A DNA stretch of 64,000 nt from the NCBI RefSeq assembly GCF_022788655.1, contig NZ_CP084951.1, forward strand, positions 248,001-312,000, given 5' to 3'. The notes under the pieces are model-generated. The model ran no database searches, was not told where the DNA came from, and saw only the letters and a list, made by a program, of their open reading frames with translations. How positions within the stretch are numbered: position 1 is the first letter of the stretch; the number at the start of each line of letters is the position of its first letter. The DNA is from Sulfitobacter indolifex. Its GTDB lineage: Bacteria > Pseudomonadota > Alphaproteobacteria > Rhodobacterales > Rhodobacteraceae. Made by a program: the position numbers and the translations under genes. Positions 53,129 to 62,468 of the stretch are shown piece after piece.

Positions 53129-53329
53129 ATGCAGGTTAGTGTACGCGACAATAACGTCGATCAGGCCCTCCGAGTTCTAAAGAAAAAGCTCCAAAAGGAA
53201 GGCGTATTCCGTGAAATGAAGCTCAAGCAACATTTCGAGAAACCCTCCGAGAAAAACGCGCGTCAGAAAGCAGAAGCGATTCGCCGTGCCCGCAAGCTGG
53301 CACGAAAGAAGCTGGAACGCGAAGGGTGA
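53129..53329 (+). CDS. rpsU: Ribosomal protein bS21
   Basis: A 66-residue S21: [43 protein letters not shown]..., basic and helical, of normal length. The frame opens at 53084 with an upstream ATG that also begins MQVS, but family length and sequence fix the start at 53129. It binds the small ribosomal subunit near the mRNA exit site. It is a single-gene unit with its own terminator. Confidence 0.97.
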   Translation: MQVSVRDNNVDQALRVLKKKLQKEGVFREMKLKQHFEKPSEKNARQKAEAIRRARKLARKKLEREG

Positions 53330-53360
53330 TCTAGGTCGACTTTTGGCCCTGAATGAACAG

Positions 53361-53394
53361 AACCCCCGTTGTCCGATGGCAGCGGGGGTTTTTC
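53361..53394 (+). terminator. Rho-independent terminator of rpsU
   Basis: AACCCCCG and CGGGGGTT form a GC-rich stem around GTTGTCCGATGGCAG-type loop sequence, followed by TTTTTC. It lies about 30 bases after the rpsU stop. Confidence 0.9.
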
Positions 53395-53771
53395 GTATCT
53401 GCAGGACATTTTTTCATCGATCGCCCGAATTTGAAAATACGTTAAAGCGGACCTTGCCATAGCCGGAGCGAATGGGGCCATGTCCGCTTTCCCGGCCCTC
53501 ATCCGTCGACAATGATGCAAGATGGGCAGCAAGGCGGTTCAATCGTGCTCCGGACGCGTGCTCGGGCAGTTGTTTCGCGAGCAGGTTAGCCAAGCGGTTG
53601 GGTCATGAAGTTTGGTGAGATGCGGAGTGATTAGGAACGGGCATTCAGATCGTGGTTCGGGCTCGGAACGGCTCAAAGCTGGCGGGTGACCAGTCACAGG
53701 TAGGGCACGATGTGACTGCGATACTGCCTGGGTTGAAGAGGCGGTTTATTAAAGTGAGCGTTGCCGACGGC
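53395..53771. repeat. Intergenic region with AAAGCGGAC/GTCCGCTTT inverted repeat
   Basis: No gene seen. AAAGCGGAC (53444-53452) and GTCCGCTTT (53482-53490) form a 9-bp stem, and the interior (CCTTGCCAT against ATGGGGCC) extends pairing imperfectly. The pattern resembles a dispersed palindromic repeat rather than a terminator, because no T run follows. Confidence 0.45.
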
Positions 53772-54464
53772 TTACACAGGCTCTGAAGGCTCGTTTTGCG
53801 CCTCAAGCCACTGGACCACCGAAACGCGCTTGGATTCCATGTGATCCAGAAGCGTGCTCGCTAAGCGCCTGCCGTCCTTATCGATCAAGAATTTTAGTAT
53901 ATTTTCGTGCTCCTGCACCGCTGCGTACCACCTGCCTTCTGTCATGTTAGCAAGGTAGCGGGCGCGCTGCATCCGCAACGAAAGGGCCTGACAGGAGGTC
54001 GTCAGAGTGTCGTTGCGTGCCGCGAGCAAAATTGCGCGGTGGATTTTCTGGTTGATCGCGAAATAAGAGTCCAGATCTCGCGTGTCGTAGCTTTCAATCA
54101 TCTGCGCATGCAGTCTACGCACGGCATTGATTTCCTCGGTCGTGATGCTTTTGCACGCCAGTTCGCCTGACAGTGCTTCGAGCGCGCCGAGAACTGGGAA
54201 AACTTCCTCGACTTCACCAACCGTGACCAGAGTGACCCAAGCCCCTCGGTTAGGTTCCAGCCGGATCAGCCCGTCTGACGCGAGAACCTTCAGCGCCTCC
54301 CGAAGGGGGGTCCGCGACACACCAAAGCGGGTGCAGAGCAGCTTTTCTGGCACTTTCGACCCCGGGGTCAATTCACCGCTGATGATCAGGGGTTGCAGGC
54401 GGTCGACCAGCTCCTGATGCAGGGATTTACGTGTGATGGCCTGAGCCGGCGCATTTTGCATCAT
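53772..54464 (-). CDS. GntR-family (FadR/FCD) transcriptional regulator
   Basis: A 230-residue regulator. The winged helix is at residues 12-75 (LHQELVDRLQPLIISGELTPGSKVPEKLLCTRFGVSRTPLREALKVLASDGLIRLEPNRGAWV). An all-helical FCD effector domain follows (YFAINQKIHRAILLAARNDTL, with the metal/ligand histidine pattern). It starts within the stop codon of the large dehydrogenase gene (TAATG), so it is co-transcribed with it and likely controls this catabolic locus. Confidence 0.93.
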   Translation of the reverse strand: MMQNAPAQAITRKSLHQELVDRLQPLIISGELTPGSKVPEKLLCTRFGVSRTPLREALKVLASDGLIRLEPNRGAWVTLVTVGEVEEVFPVLGALEALSGELACKSITTEEINAVRRLHAQMIESYDTRDLDSYFAINQKIHRAILLAARNDTLTTSCQALSLRMQRARYLANMTEGRWYAAVQEHENILKFLIDKDGRRLASTLLDHMESKRVSVVQWLEAQNEPSEPV

Positions 54465-57379
54465 TAGGTGGCTTCCTCGCCGGTTTTTAGGGCCATTTCC
54501 AGCAGGCGGGCCACGTGAATGGGCTTGCGCCCTGCAATATCCGAGACCTGATGCCGACACGAGGTGCCATCGGCCACGATCAAGGTGGATGCTTCGGCGC
54601 GGCGCACAGCGGGGGCCAGATCGGCTTCGGCCATTTTACGCGAAACCTCGTGGGTGTCGACGCCGTATCCAAAAGAACCGGCCATGCCGCAGCAGCTTGT
54701 CTCGACCGTCTCGATCTCGGTGTCAGGCAGACGTGCTAAGGTCTTTTCGATGCTAGACATGATCCCCATCGCTTTTTGATGGCAGTGCCCATGCAGCAGA
54801 ACCTTGGGCGCAGGCGAGCTCAGCGGTAGATCAAAGTCGGGGTTATCCTCCTGATCGGCAATATATTCCTCTAGCATCCGCGCCTGCCGCGCCAGCAATG
54901 CGGTGTCTGCACCGGGCAGCAGCGCAGGGATTTCATCGCGCAGGGTGAGCAGGCAGCTGGGTTCAAGACCGATGATCGGCAGCCCCTGTTGCGCGTAGGG
55001 CAAAAGCGCCTTGATCAGCCGCTGCGCCTCGACTTTTGCTTCCTCGACAAGGCCTACCGACAGAAAGGTGCGCCCGCAGCACAGTGGCCGTTCGCCCCTT
55101 GGCTGTGTGGCAACGGCGACCGGGACATGCGCGGCCGCCATCACATTCACCGTTGCGCGCAGGTTTTCAGGTTCAAAATACCGGTTAAAGCAATCGGCAA
55201 AGATCACCGCTTCGGGCCGGTCTTGCTGTGCTACCTCACTGTCGCGGAAAGCGTTCGCGCTCCAAATTGGCAACGCGCGGGTGCGGGTAAATCCGGTCAG
55301 GCCTTCGGTCAACCGGGCCAGTCCCGGCACGCTGTTGCGAAGGTTTGCCAGGACCGATAGGCGGGAGGCCATAGGGGCATAACGCGGCAGATAGCCGACA
55401 AGCCGGTCGTGCAGGCTGATCCCGTGTTTTTTGGCGCGGGCCGACATCACCTCGATCTTCATACGCGCCATGTCTACGCCGGTCGGGCATTCGCGCTTGC
55501 AGCCTTTGCAAGAGACGCAGAGCTTCATGGTTTCTGCCATCTCATCCGAGGTCAGCGCATCCGGCCCCAGCTGTCCGGTGATCGCCAGACGAAGGGTATT
55601 GGCGCGGCCGCGTGTCAAATCCTGTTCCTTGCGGGTGACACGGTACGAGGGGCACATGACGCCGCCCTTGAGCTTGCGGCAGGCCCCGTTGTTGTTGCAC
55701 ATCTCGATCGCGCCCTGAAACCCGCCGCCGCTGCCGGTCCAATCGGACCAATCCAGCGCAGTTTTGATCTCGGGCGCGTTATAGTCAGGGCCATAGCGGA
55801 ACAGGCGCCGGTCATCCATTTTCGGCGCGTTGACGATCTTGCCGGGGTTGAATAGCCCTTCGGGATCGAAGCGCTGCTTTACCTCGGCAAAATTGGCCAC
55901 CATGCGAGCGCCGAACATCTTTTCGTGGAATTCTGAACGAACCAGCCCATCGCCATGTTCGCCGGAATGCGAGCCCTTGTAGCGGGCGACGAGGTCGAAA
56001 CATTCCTCGGCGATCTGGCGCATCGTCTTAACGTCTTTGTCCAATTTTAGGTTCAGCACCGGGCGCACATGCAGGCAGCCCACCGAGGCATGGGCGTACC
56101 AGGTGCCCTTGGTGCCGTGCCGGTCGAAAATCTCGGTCAGCCCAGCGGTATAGGCGGCGAGGTCCGGCAGTTCGACGGCACAATCCTCAACAAAGGACAC
56201 CGGCTTACCGTCGTCCTTCATCGACATCATGATATTGAGCCCCGAACTGCGCAACTCGGCGATCCGGCCCTGCAGGGCGGCGTCGGTCACCTTGGTCACC
56301 CCGCCCCAGTTCCGGCCCGTCCCGGTCCAGGAAAATCCCAGATCCCCCATCATCTCTTCAAGCTCTTTTAGCTTGGCGGGGTGACGCGTCACATCTTCTT
56401 CGGCAAATTCAACCAAGAGCAGCGCCTCGGGGCTGCCGGTCACGACTTCTGCGATCGTGGGTTGGAACATCTGAATGTCGCGGGCGAGGGAGATCATCGT
56501 GGCATCGACCAATTCCACGCCCTGCGGTTGCAGCTTCACCAGATGTTGCGCGGCGTCCATCGCCTGATGGAAGGTGGCAAAGTGGCAGACCCCCAGCACC
56601 TTTTGCGACAGAATTGGCCAGAGCTTCAGCTCAACGGCCGTGCTGTAGGCCAGCGTGCCTTCGGAGCCTACCAGAAGCTGCGCCAGATTTAGGGGCGCAT
56701 TGTCCGGTGTCAGTGCGTCGATGTTGTAGCCGCCAACGCGCCGCATGACCTTGGGAAACCGGGCCTCGATCTCGGCTGCTTCGCGCCGGCCCAAGGACTG
56801 CATGTCGTCTTTCAACGCCTTATAGGCAGGCGAGGGGGGCGGGCCGTTGAGGCCAAAGTGATGGTGGCTGCCGTCGGCCATGAAGGCGTCGATAGACAAC
56901 ACATTGTCGCGCATCATGCCGTAGCGCAGTGATTTGCCGCCGCAGGAATTGTTACCGGCCATGCCGCCGATGGTAGCGCGCGAGGCGGTAGAAACATCGA
57001 CAGGGAACCACAGCCCATGCGGTTTGAGCGCGCGGTTCAACACGTCCAGAACGATGCCGGGGCGGACGACGCAGCGCTGATTTTCGACATCGAGTTCGAG
57101 GATGTCGTTGAAGTATTGTGTGTTGTCGAGAACAAGCGCCTCGTTCACCGTTTGGCCGCATTGCGAGGTGCCGCCGCCCCGCGGCAGGATCGGGACCCGT
57201 TGTTCACGCGCGATGTCGATCGCCGCCGCGATGTCGTCTTCCGACTTTGGGCATAGAACGCCCAGCGGCATGATCTGATAGAGCGAGGCATCGGTGGCAT
57301 AACGCCCGCGGGAGAACTGATCAAACATCAGGTCGCCCTCAACGCGGGACTGAAGAAGGTCAGAGAGTTGCTGAGGCAT
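54464..57379 (-). CDS. FAD/Fe-S D-2-hydroxyacid dehydrogenase (YdiJ/D-2-hydroxyglutarate type)
   Basis: A 971-residue fusion. An FAD_binding_4 domain is N-terminal (PRGGGTSQCGQTVN, GGMAGNNSCGGKSLRYGMMRDNV), followed by the FAD-oxidase C domain (HSGEHGDGLVRSEFHEKMFG). An Fe-S segment comes next (CNNNGACRK, CVSCKGCKRECPTG), then CCG-type cysteine repeats (HGHCHQKAMG, ETSCCGMAGSFGYGVD). Such enzymes oxidise D-2-hydroxyacids at the membrane and pass electrons to the respiratory chain. The start at 57379 gives MPQQLSD, matching family N-termini. It is divergent from the aminotransferase operon, with 140 bp between starts. Confidence 0.93.
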   Translation of the reverse strand: MPQQLSDLLQSRVEGDLMFDQFSRGRYATDASLYQIMPLGVLCPKSEDDIAAAIDIAREQRVPILPRGGGTSQCGQTVNEALVLDNTQYFNDILELDVENQRCVVRPGIVLDVLNRALKPHGLWFPVDVSTASRATIGGMAGNNSCGGKSLRYGMMRDNVLSIDAFMADGSHHHFGLNGPPPSPAYKALKDDMQSLGRREAAEIEARFPKVMRRVGGYNIDALTPDNAPLNLAQLLVGSEGTLAYSTAVELKLWPILSQKVLGVCHFATFHQAMDAAQHLVKLQPQGVELVDATMISLARDIQMFQPTIAEVVTGSPEALLLVEFAEEDVTRHPAKLKELEEMMGDLGFSWTGTGRNWGGVTKVTDAALQGRIAELRSSGLNIMMSMKDDGKPVSFVEDCAVELPDLAAYTAGLTEIFDRHGTKGTWYAHASVGCLHVRPVLNLKLDKDVKTMRQIAEECFDLVARYKGSHSGEHGDGLVRSEFHEKMFGARMVANFAEVKQRFDPEGLFNPGKIVNAPKMDDRRLFRYGPDYNAPEIKTALDWSDWTGSGGGFQGAIEMCNNNGACRKLKGGVMCPSYRVTRKEQDLTRGRANTLRLAITGQLGPDALTSDEMAETMKLCVSCKGCKRECPTGVDMARMKIEVMSARAKKHGISLHDRLVGYLPRYAPMASRLSVLANLRNSVPGLARLTEGLTGFTRTRALPIWSANAFRDSEVAQQDRPEAVIFADCFNRYFEPENLRATVNVMAAAHVPVAVATQPRGERPLCCGRTFLSVGLVEEAKVEAQRLIKALLPYAQQGLPIIGLEPSCLLTLRDEIPALLPGADTALLARQARMLEEYIADQEDNPDFDLPLSSPAPKVLLHGHCHQKAMGIMSSIEKTLARLPDTEIETVETSCCGMAGSFGYGVDTHEVSRKMAEADLAPAVRRAEASTLIVADGTSCRHQVSDIAGRKPIHVARLLEMALKTGEEAT

Positions 57380-57519
57380 GTTCCAATCCCGCCGGCTGGT
57401 ATGAAAGCAAAATGTTTTCATTGACATAATTTTGAATTCAAAATTAGATCAAGGCAACCAGAAAAGGATGTGACCACGGCAAAGGCTGGGTTCATCGACA
57501 TTAGCGGGGGTTTCTTGTT

Positions 57520-58677
57520 TTGAGAAAAGCTGGTCGTCACTTCTTGCAAATCCCGGGGCCGAGCGCTGTCCCTGATCGGATTTTGAGCGCAATTTCCCAG
57601 CAGACGATTGATCACCGCGGGCCGGATTTCGCGGCTGTCGGGCTTAAGGCGTTGAATGGGCTGAAGACGATCTTCAAGACCGAAGAGCATGTATTCATCT
57701 ATCCCGCCTCAGGCACCGGCGCCTGGGAAGCGGCGCTGGTCAACACCCTTTCGCCCGGTGACCGTGTCCTGATGTTCGAAACCGGGCATTTTGCGACTCT
57801 GTGGAAGAAATTGGCCGAAAAGCTGGGCCTCAAGGCTGAGTTTATCGAAGGCGACTGGCGAGGCGGGGCAGATCCTGACCAGATTGAAGCCTATCTTGCC
57901 AAGGACACGTCGCATGAGATCAAGGCGGTCTGCGTGGTGCACAACGAAACCTCGACCGGGTCGGTGTCCCCGATCGCCGCCGTGCGCAAGGCGATAGACA
58001 GTGCCAAACATCCAGCGCTGTTCATGGTCGATACGATCTCGGGGCTTGCCTCGCTTGACTATCAACACGACGCCTGGGGCGTGGATGTAACCGTTTCGGG
58101 CTCGCAAAAGGGGCTGATGCTGCCGCCTGGCCTGTCGTTCAACGCCGCAAGTGCCAAGGCATTGAACGCGAACAAGACGGCTAAGCTGCAGCGCTCCTAT
58201 TGGGACTGGGCAGAGATGTTGGGGCCGAACCAGACCGGATATTTTCCCTACACCCCCGCGACAAACCTGCTTTACGGTTTGAACGAGGCTATCGACATGC
58301 TGCACGAAGAGGGGCTGGACAATGTCTTTGCACGCCATGCCCGCCATGGTGCTGCGGCGCGGGCTGCGGTCCGGCATTGGGGGCTTGAGGTGCTCTGTGC
58401 TACACAGGGACAGGAGAGTGGCGTGCTCACGGCGGTTAAAATGCCGGACGGACATAGCGCTGATGCGTTCCGTGCCTCGACGCTGGAGCACTTCGACATC
58501 TCGCTTGGAAATGGGCTGTCCAAAGTGGCTGACAAGGTGTTCCGCATCGGACATCTGGGCGATTTCAACGACTTGATGCTTGTCGCAACGCTGGCTGGCG
58601 TCGAAATGGGATTGAAAAAAGCGGATGTGCCCCACGAGGAGGGTGGGGTGCAAGCCGCGATGCAGATGCTTGCCTGA
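57520..58677 (+). CDS. Serine-glyoxylate aminotransferase family protein
   Basis: A 385-residue fold-type I aminotransferase. It begins GRHFLQIPGPSAVPDRI, has YPASGTGAWEAALVN, and the PLP-binding lysine in VSGSQKGLMLPPGLSF. SgaA-type enzymes make glycine from glyoxylate with serine, giving hydroxypyruvate. The only in-frame start near the conserved N-terminus is TTG at 57520, an unusual start that may lower translation. It leads an operon with a TRAP transporter and CoA enzymes. Confidence 0.93.
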   Translation: MRKAGRHFLQIPGPSAVPDRILSAISQQTIDHRGPDFAAVGLKALNGLKTIFKTEEHVFIYPASGTGAWEAALVNTLSPGDRVLMFETGHFATLWKKLAEKLGLKAEFIEGDWRGGADPDQIEAYLAKDTSHEIKAVCVVHNETSTGSVSPIAAVRKAIDSAKHPALFMVDTISGLASLDYQHDAWGVDVTVSGSQKGLMLPPGLSFNAASAKALNANKTAKLQRSYWDWAEMLGPNQTGYFPYTPATNLLYGLNEAIDMLHEEGLDNVFARHARHGAAARAAVRHWGLEVLCATQGQESGVLTAVKMPDGHSADAFRASTLEHFDISLGNGLSKVADKVFRIGHLGDFNDLMLVATLAGVEMGLKKADVPHEEGGVQAAMQMLA

Positions 58678-58738
58678 CACTGGCAGGCATCCAACGGCGG
58701 CGGCCCAAGATAAACGCGAAACTCTGGGAGGAGAAACC

Positions 58739-59719
58739 ATGAAAGTGATGACAAGACTTCTGGCGGCCACTGCGGTCGCAGGTATGGCGACTTCGGTGTC
58801 GGCTGCCGACATGACGATGAAGTTCGGCCACGTAGGCGCGCCGGGCTCTCTCTTTGAAGCCACGGCAGAAAACTTTGCTGATTGTGTCAACTCTTCGATG
58901 ACGGACAAGGTCGAAATTCAGACCTTTGGGTCGTCCCAGTTGGGCAATGACAAGGAAATGCTGCAAAAGCTGAAACTGGCGCAGATGGACTTTTCGCTGC
59001 CGTCGTCGATCATGTCCTCGGTCGACGATTCCTTCGGTATTTTCGAAATGCCGTACATCATTACCAGCCGCGACCACATGCGGCGCGTGCAAGAAGAAAT
59101 GATGGATGTGTTTCAGAAGGCCGCCAACGACAACGGCTATCACATCGTCGGATTGGCCGAGAACGGATTTCGCCACATCACCAACAACGTCCGGCCGATC
59201 AACGTTCCTGCCGATCTCGAAGGCGTCAAATTGCGCACGCCAAATGGTGTCTGGCGCTTGAAGATGTTCCAAGAATACGGCGCGAACCCGACGCCGATGG
59301 CATTTTCAGACGTGTTTACCGCGCTGCAGACCGGTGTGATCGACGGTCAGGAAAACCCCTACGCACAGATCGCTTCAGCCAAGTTCCAAGAGGTGCAAAA
59401 GTACCTCTCGATCACAGGTCATGTCTACACGCCGGCCTATATTCTGGCCTCCAAGAAAAAGTTCGACAGCCTACCGGAGGACGTACAGGCTGGGCTGACC
59501 GACTGCGCCAATCAGACGCAGGATTTTACCTATGAGACTGCGGCGGAGATGGAGAGCGTCCTGCTCAAGGAGATCGAGGATGCAGGCGTCGAAGTGAATA
59601 CCGCAGACAAGGCCGCCTTCATCGAAGCGTCCAAGCCGATCTACAAACAGTTTGCTGACGAAGTCGATGGCGCGCAGGAGATGATCGACACCGTGCTGGG
59701 CTTGGGCCAGTCGGGCTGA
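58739..59719 (+). CDS. TRAP transporter substrate-binding protein (DctP family, second set)
   Basis: A 326-residue periplasmic protein with a signal peptide (MKVMTRLLAATAVAGMATSVSA). The DctP fold reads KFGHVGAPGSLFEATAENFADCVN, then GVKLRTPNGVWRLKMFQEYGANPTPMAFSDVFTALQTGVIDGQENPYAQIAS; the Arg of LRTP is the conserved carboxylate-binding residue. GGAGGAG precedes the ATG. It is closer to classical DctP than the binding protein at 23.7 kb, so the two import different acids. Confidence 0.95.
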   Translation: MKVMTRLLAATAVAGMATSVSAADMTMKFGHVGAPGSLFEATAENFADCVNSSMTDKVEIQTFGSSQLGNDKEMLQKLKLAQMDFSLPSSIMSSVDDSFGIFEMPYIITSRDHMRRVQEEMMDVFQKAANDNGYHIVGLAENGFRHITNNVRPINVPADLEGVKLRTPNGVWRLKMFQEYGANPTPMAFSDVFTALQTGVIDGQENPYAQIASAKFQEVQKYLSITGHVYTPAYILASKKKFDSLPEDVQAGLTDCANQTQDFTYETAAEMESVLLKEIEDAGVEVNTADKAAFIEASKPIYKQFADEVDGAQEMIDTVLGLGQSG

Positions 59720-59727
59720 CCTTCGGG

Positions 59728-59754
59728 CGGGCGACCGGTCTTTCCTGTCGCCCG
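59728..59754 (+). terminator. Hairpin after dctP (second TRAP operon)
   Basis: CGGGCGAC and GTCGCCCG form an 8-bp stem, 8 bases after the dctP stop, with CTTTTTT a few bases downstream. It is probably an internal partial terminator, matching the hairpin at the same position in the first TRAP operon. Confidence 0.65.
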
Positions 59755-59839
59755 ATCTTGCTTTTTTCAATGCTCATCCACCGCCTTGGCGCGCGCCCTG
59801 CGTGTGCTCTGTCGGGATGATGCCAACAGGTCCGGCCAA

Positions 59840-60406
59840 ATGGAACATTTATCCTACCCCGTGTTGTCGCGTTTCAATCGGCTGGTCAGCCAGATCCTCG
59901 AATGGATTACCATCGGGTTGATGATACTGCTGACCGTGGTCGTCAGTGTAGCCGTGATCGCCCGGCTGATGGGCGAAAGTTTCTCTTGGTATGACGAAGT
60001 CGCGGCCATCATGTTGGCATGGATCACCTACTACGGCAGTGCACTTGCGGCCCTGCACCGGCGCCATATCGGTTTTGATACGGTGCTGCTTGCGCTGCCA
60101 CAGGTCCTGCGGATCGCGGCGCTTCTGGCGGGCGAAGTGATCGTGCTGACGTTCTTTTTTCTGATGGCGCGCGCGGGATTTCAGGTGCTTGAGGTGCTGG
60201 CGGGTGACACGCTGGTCTCGCTCCGGTGGGTCCCGGTTCAATTCACGCAGTCGGTCATCCCGATTGGCGCCATGCTCTTCATGCTGGGGCAACTGCTCAG
60301 CCTGCCTGCCTATCTCAAGCTGACTTCTAACGGGATTTCGCTCGAACACGCAGAAATTGAGGAAGAAGTCGAAACCGAACTTGAAAAGAACAAGGATCGC
60401 GTCTGA
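59840..60406 (+). CDS. TRAP transporter small permease (DctQ family, second set)
   Basis: A 188-residue protein with four membrane segments and the DctQ block FSWYDEVAAIMLAWITYYGSALAALHRRHIGFDTVL. A charged tail (EHAEIEEEVETELEKNKDRV) follows the last helix. The ATG at 59840 is chosen because family sequence starts there. Its stop shares one base with the dctM start (TGATG). Confidence 0.94.
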   Translation: MEHLSYPVLSRFNRLVSQILEWITIGLMILLTVVVSVAVIARLMGESFSWYDEVAAIMLAWITYYGSALAALHRRHIGFDTVLLALPQVLRIAALLAGEVIVLTFFFLMARAGFQVLEVLAGDTLVSLRWVPVQFTQSVIPIGAMLFMLGQLLSLPAYLKLTSNGISLEHAEIEEEVETELEKNKDRV

Positions 60407-61686
60407 TGCTAATAGGTGCCATTTTCCTGGCGATGCTGCTGATGATCTGCATCAATATTCCGATTGCGGTCGCGCTTGCCATGTGCGGCGTGCTTGGCCT
60501 GCTTGCCACCGAAGGGTCGGGTAGTCTGGTGACCATCGCGCTCGACATGTACGACGGATCGACGAAGTTCTCGCTGATCGCAATCCCGATGTTTGTCCTT
60601 GCTGGTGCAATCATGAACGCCGGTGGCATCACCGACCGGCTGATCAACTTCGTATCTGCGATCATTGGATTTATCCGTGGCGGGCTGGCGATGGTCAACA
60701 TCGGTGTGTCGCTGTTTTTCGCGGAAATTTCCGGCTCAGCTGTCGCAGACGTCGCGGCGATGGGTTCGATCCTGATCCCGCAGATGAAAAAGCGCGGCTA
60801 CAGCAAGGAATTCTCGGCTGCTGTTACGTCTTCCTCGGCCTCGCTTGCCATCATTATTCCCCCCTCGATCCCGATGATCCTTTACGCGGCCTCGGCGAAC
60901 ACCTCCGTAGAACAGCTCTTCGTTGCGGGACTGGTGCCGGGCCTGCTGGGTGCTGGCGGTTTGATGTTCGTCGCTTATGTTTTCGCAAAGCGCTATAATT
61001 TTCCAACCGAAGACGCGTTCAAAATGGCGCGCCTGCGTGAAACCTTTGTCGAGGCATTGCCGGCGTTTACGCTGCCAGTGATCATCCTCGGCGGCATCTT
61101 TGGCGGCTATGTCACTGCGACCGAAGCCGCGGGGCTGGCTGTCATCGCGTCGCTCGCCGTGTCGGCTTGGTATGGCAACCTCAACATCCGCCATCTGCGC
61201 CGCGCTATGTTGGACGGTGGCATGCAGACGGCAGTCGTGATGCTTTTGGTTGCGGCTTCGGTACTCATGGGGGGCTTCCTGACCCGCGCGCAGATACCGC
61301 AGCAACTCGCTGAAAGCATCCTTTCGGTGACAACCCAGCAATGGGCGATCCTGCTGATCCTAAATTTCTTCTTCTTGATCATCGGCTTCTTTTTGCACTC
61401 CGCCGCTGCGATTATCCTCGTCATTCCAATTGTCATACCGCTGATTACGGCTGCGGGGATCGACCCGGTGCATTTCGGGTTGGTCGTGACCCTTAACCTC
61501 GCCATCGGCCAACAGACACCGCCAGTCGCATCTGTGCTGATCACCGCCTGTTCGGTGGCCCGCGCGAACATCTGGGAAGTGTCCAAGGTCAACATCTGGT
61601 TCGTCGGTGTGCTTTTGGCGGTACTGATGATCTGCACCTATGTCCCTGCCGTTCCAATGTTCCTTGTGGAGTATTTCTACCGATGA
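60406..61686 (+). CDS. TRAP transporter large permease (DctM family, second set)
   Basis: A 426-residue permease with about 12 membrane segments: AEISGSAVADVAAMGSILIPQMKKRGY, SSSASLAIIIPPSIPMILYAA, and LAIGQQTPPVASVLITACSVA. It forms the transport channel with the preceding DctQ. Its end overlaps the enoyl-CoA hydratase gene by four bases, tying transport to catabolism. Confidence 0.95.
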   Translation: MLIGAIFLAMLLMICINIPIAVALAMCGVLGLLATEGSGSLVTIALDMYDGSTKFSLIAIPMFVLAGAIMNAGGITDRLINFVSAIIGFIRGGLAMVNIGVSLFFAEISGSAVADVAAMGSILIPQMKKRGYSKEFSAAVTSSSASLAIIIPPSIPMILYAASANTSVEQLFVAGLVPGLLGAGGLMFVAYVFAKRYNFPTEDAFKMARLRETFVEALPAFTLPVIILGGIFGGYVTATEAAGLAVIASLAVSAWYGNLNIRHLRRAMLDGGMQTAVVMLLVAASVLMGGFLTRAQIPQQLAESILSVTTQQWAILLILNFFFLIIGFFLHSAAAIILVIPIVIPLITAAGIDPVHFGLVVTLNLAIGQQTPPVASVLITACSVARANIWEVSKVNIWFVGVLLAVLMICTYVPAVPMFLVEYFYR

Positions 61687-62468
61687 ATTCTGAAACTCCC
61701 GATCTGTCTGAAGACCTCCGCGATGGGGTGCTCTGGATTACATTTGAGCGTCCGGAGGCTCGAAACGCGCTCACTTTTGCGATGTACGAACGCCTCGCCG
61801 CACTTTGCTCGGACTTGCCGACCGATGGCACGGTGCGCGCCGTGGTCATCTCCGGGGCAGGGGGCAAGGCCTTTGCAGCAGGCACCGATATGACCCAGTT
61901 CCGCGCTTTCGACACAGCACAAGACGCTTTGGATTATGAAAACCGGATCGATGCCGTTCTAGAGGCAGTGGAACGCTGCCGCGTGCCGACAATCGCCGCA
62001 ATCAACGGCGCGTGCACCGGCGGCGGCGGTTCCATCGCGGCGGCCTGCGACATCCGGATCGCGTCGGCCAGTCTTAAATACGGCTTTCCCATCGCACGCA
62101 CGCTTGGCAATTGCCTCGCAGCGGGCAACCTTGCGCGACTGTCCGAGCTGATTGGGGCAGGGCGGGTTCGTGAGCTCATATTCACGGCACGTCTGATCGA
62201 GGCGGACGAGGCGCTGCGTGTCGGGCTTGTCAGTGAAGTCCTGCCTGACGAAGCCAGCTTGATGGCGCGGGCGACTGCACTTGCTGACCACGTGGGGTCG
62301 ATGGCCCCCCTGACCTTGCGCGCCACCAAGGAGGCCATGCGCCGCACCCGCGCGGCCACAAAAGTTGACGATTCCGACCTCATCACCATGTGCTACATGA
62401 GCGACGATTTCCGCACCGGCATTGAGGCTTTCTTGGGCAAGCGCAAACCTGAGTGGACCGGCAAATGA
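61683..62468 (+). CDS. Enoyl-CoA hydratase/isomerase family protein (second)
   Basis: A 261-residue crotonase: WITFERPEARNALTFAMYERL, GGKAFAAGTDMTQF for the oxyanion hole, INGACTGGGGSIAAACDIRIAS, and YGFPIARTLGNCLA where the catalytic Glu region of typical hydratases has no Glu at the usual place. The last point suggests an isomerase-, lyase- or racemase-like activity. Overlaps with both neighbours indicate one operon. Confidence 0.92.
   Translation: MNSETPDLSEDLRDGVLWITFERPEARNALTFAMYERLAALCSDLPTDGTVRAVVISGAGGKAFAAGTDMTQFRAFDTAQDALDYENRIDAVLEAVERCRVPTIAAINGACTGGGGSIAAACDIRIASASLKYGFPIARTLGNCLAAGNLARLSELIGAGRVRELIFTARLIEADEALRVGLVSEVLPDEASLMARATALADHVGSMAPLTLRATKEAMRRTRAATKVDDSDLITMCYMSDDFRTGIEAFLGKRKPEWTGK

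Noticed and set aside
57709..58908. 399-codon open frame on the - strand
   Set aside because: Antisense to the aminotransferase and the start of the TRAP gene, both clearly real.
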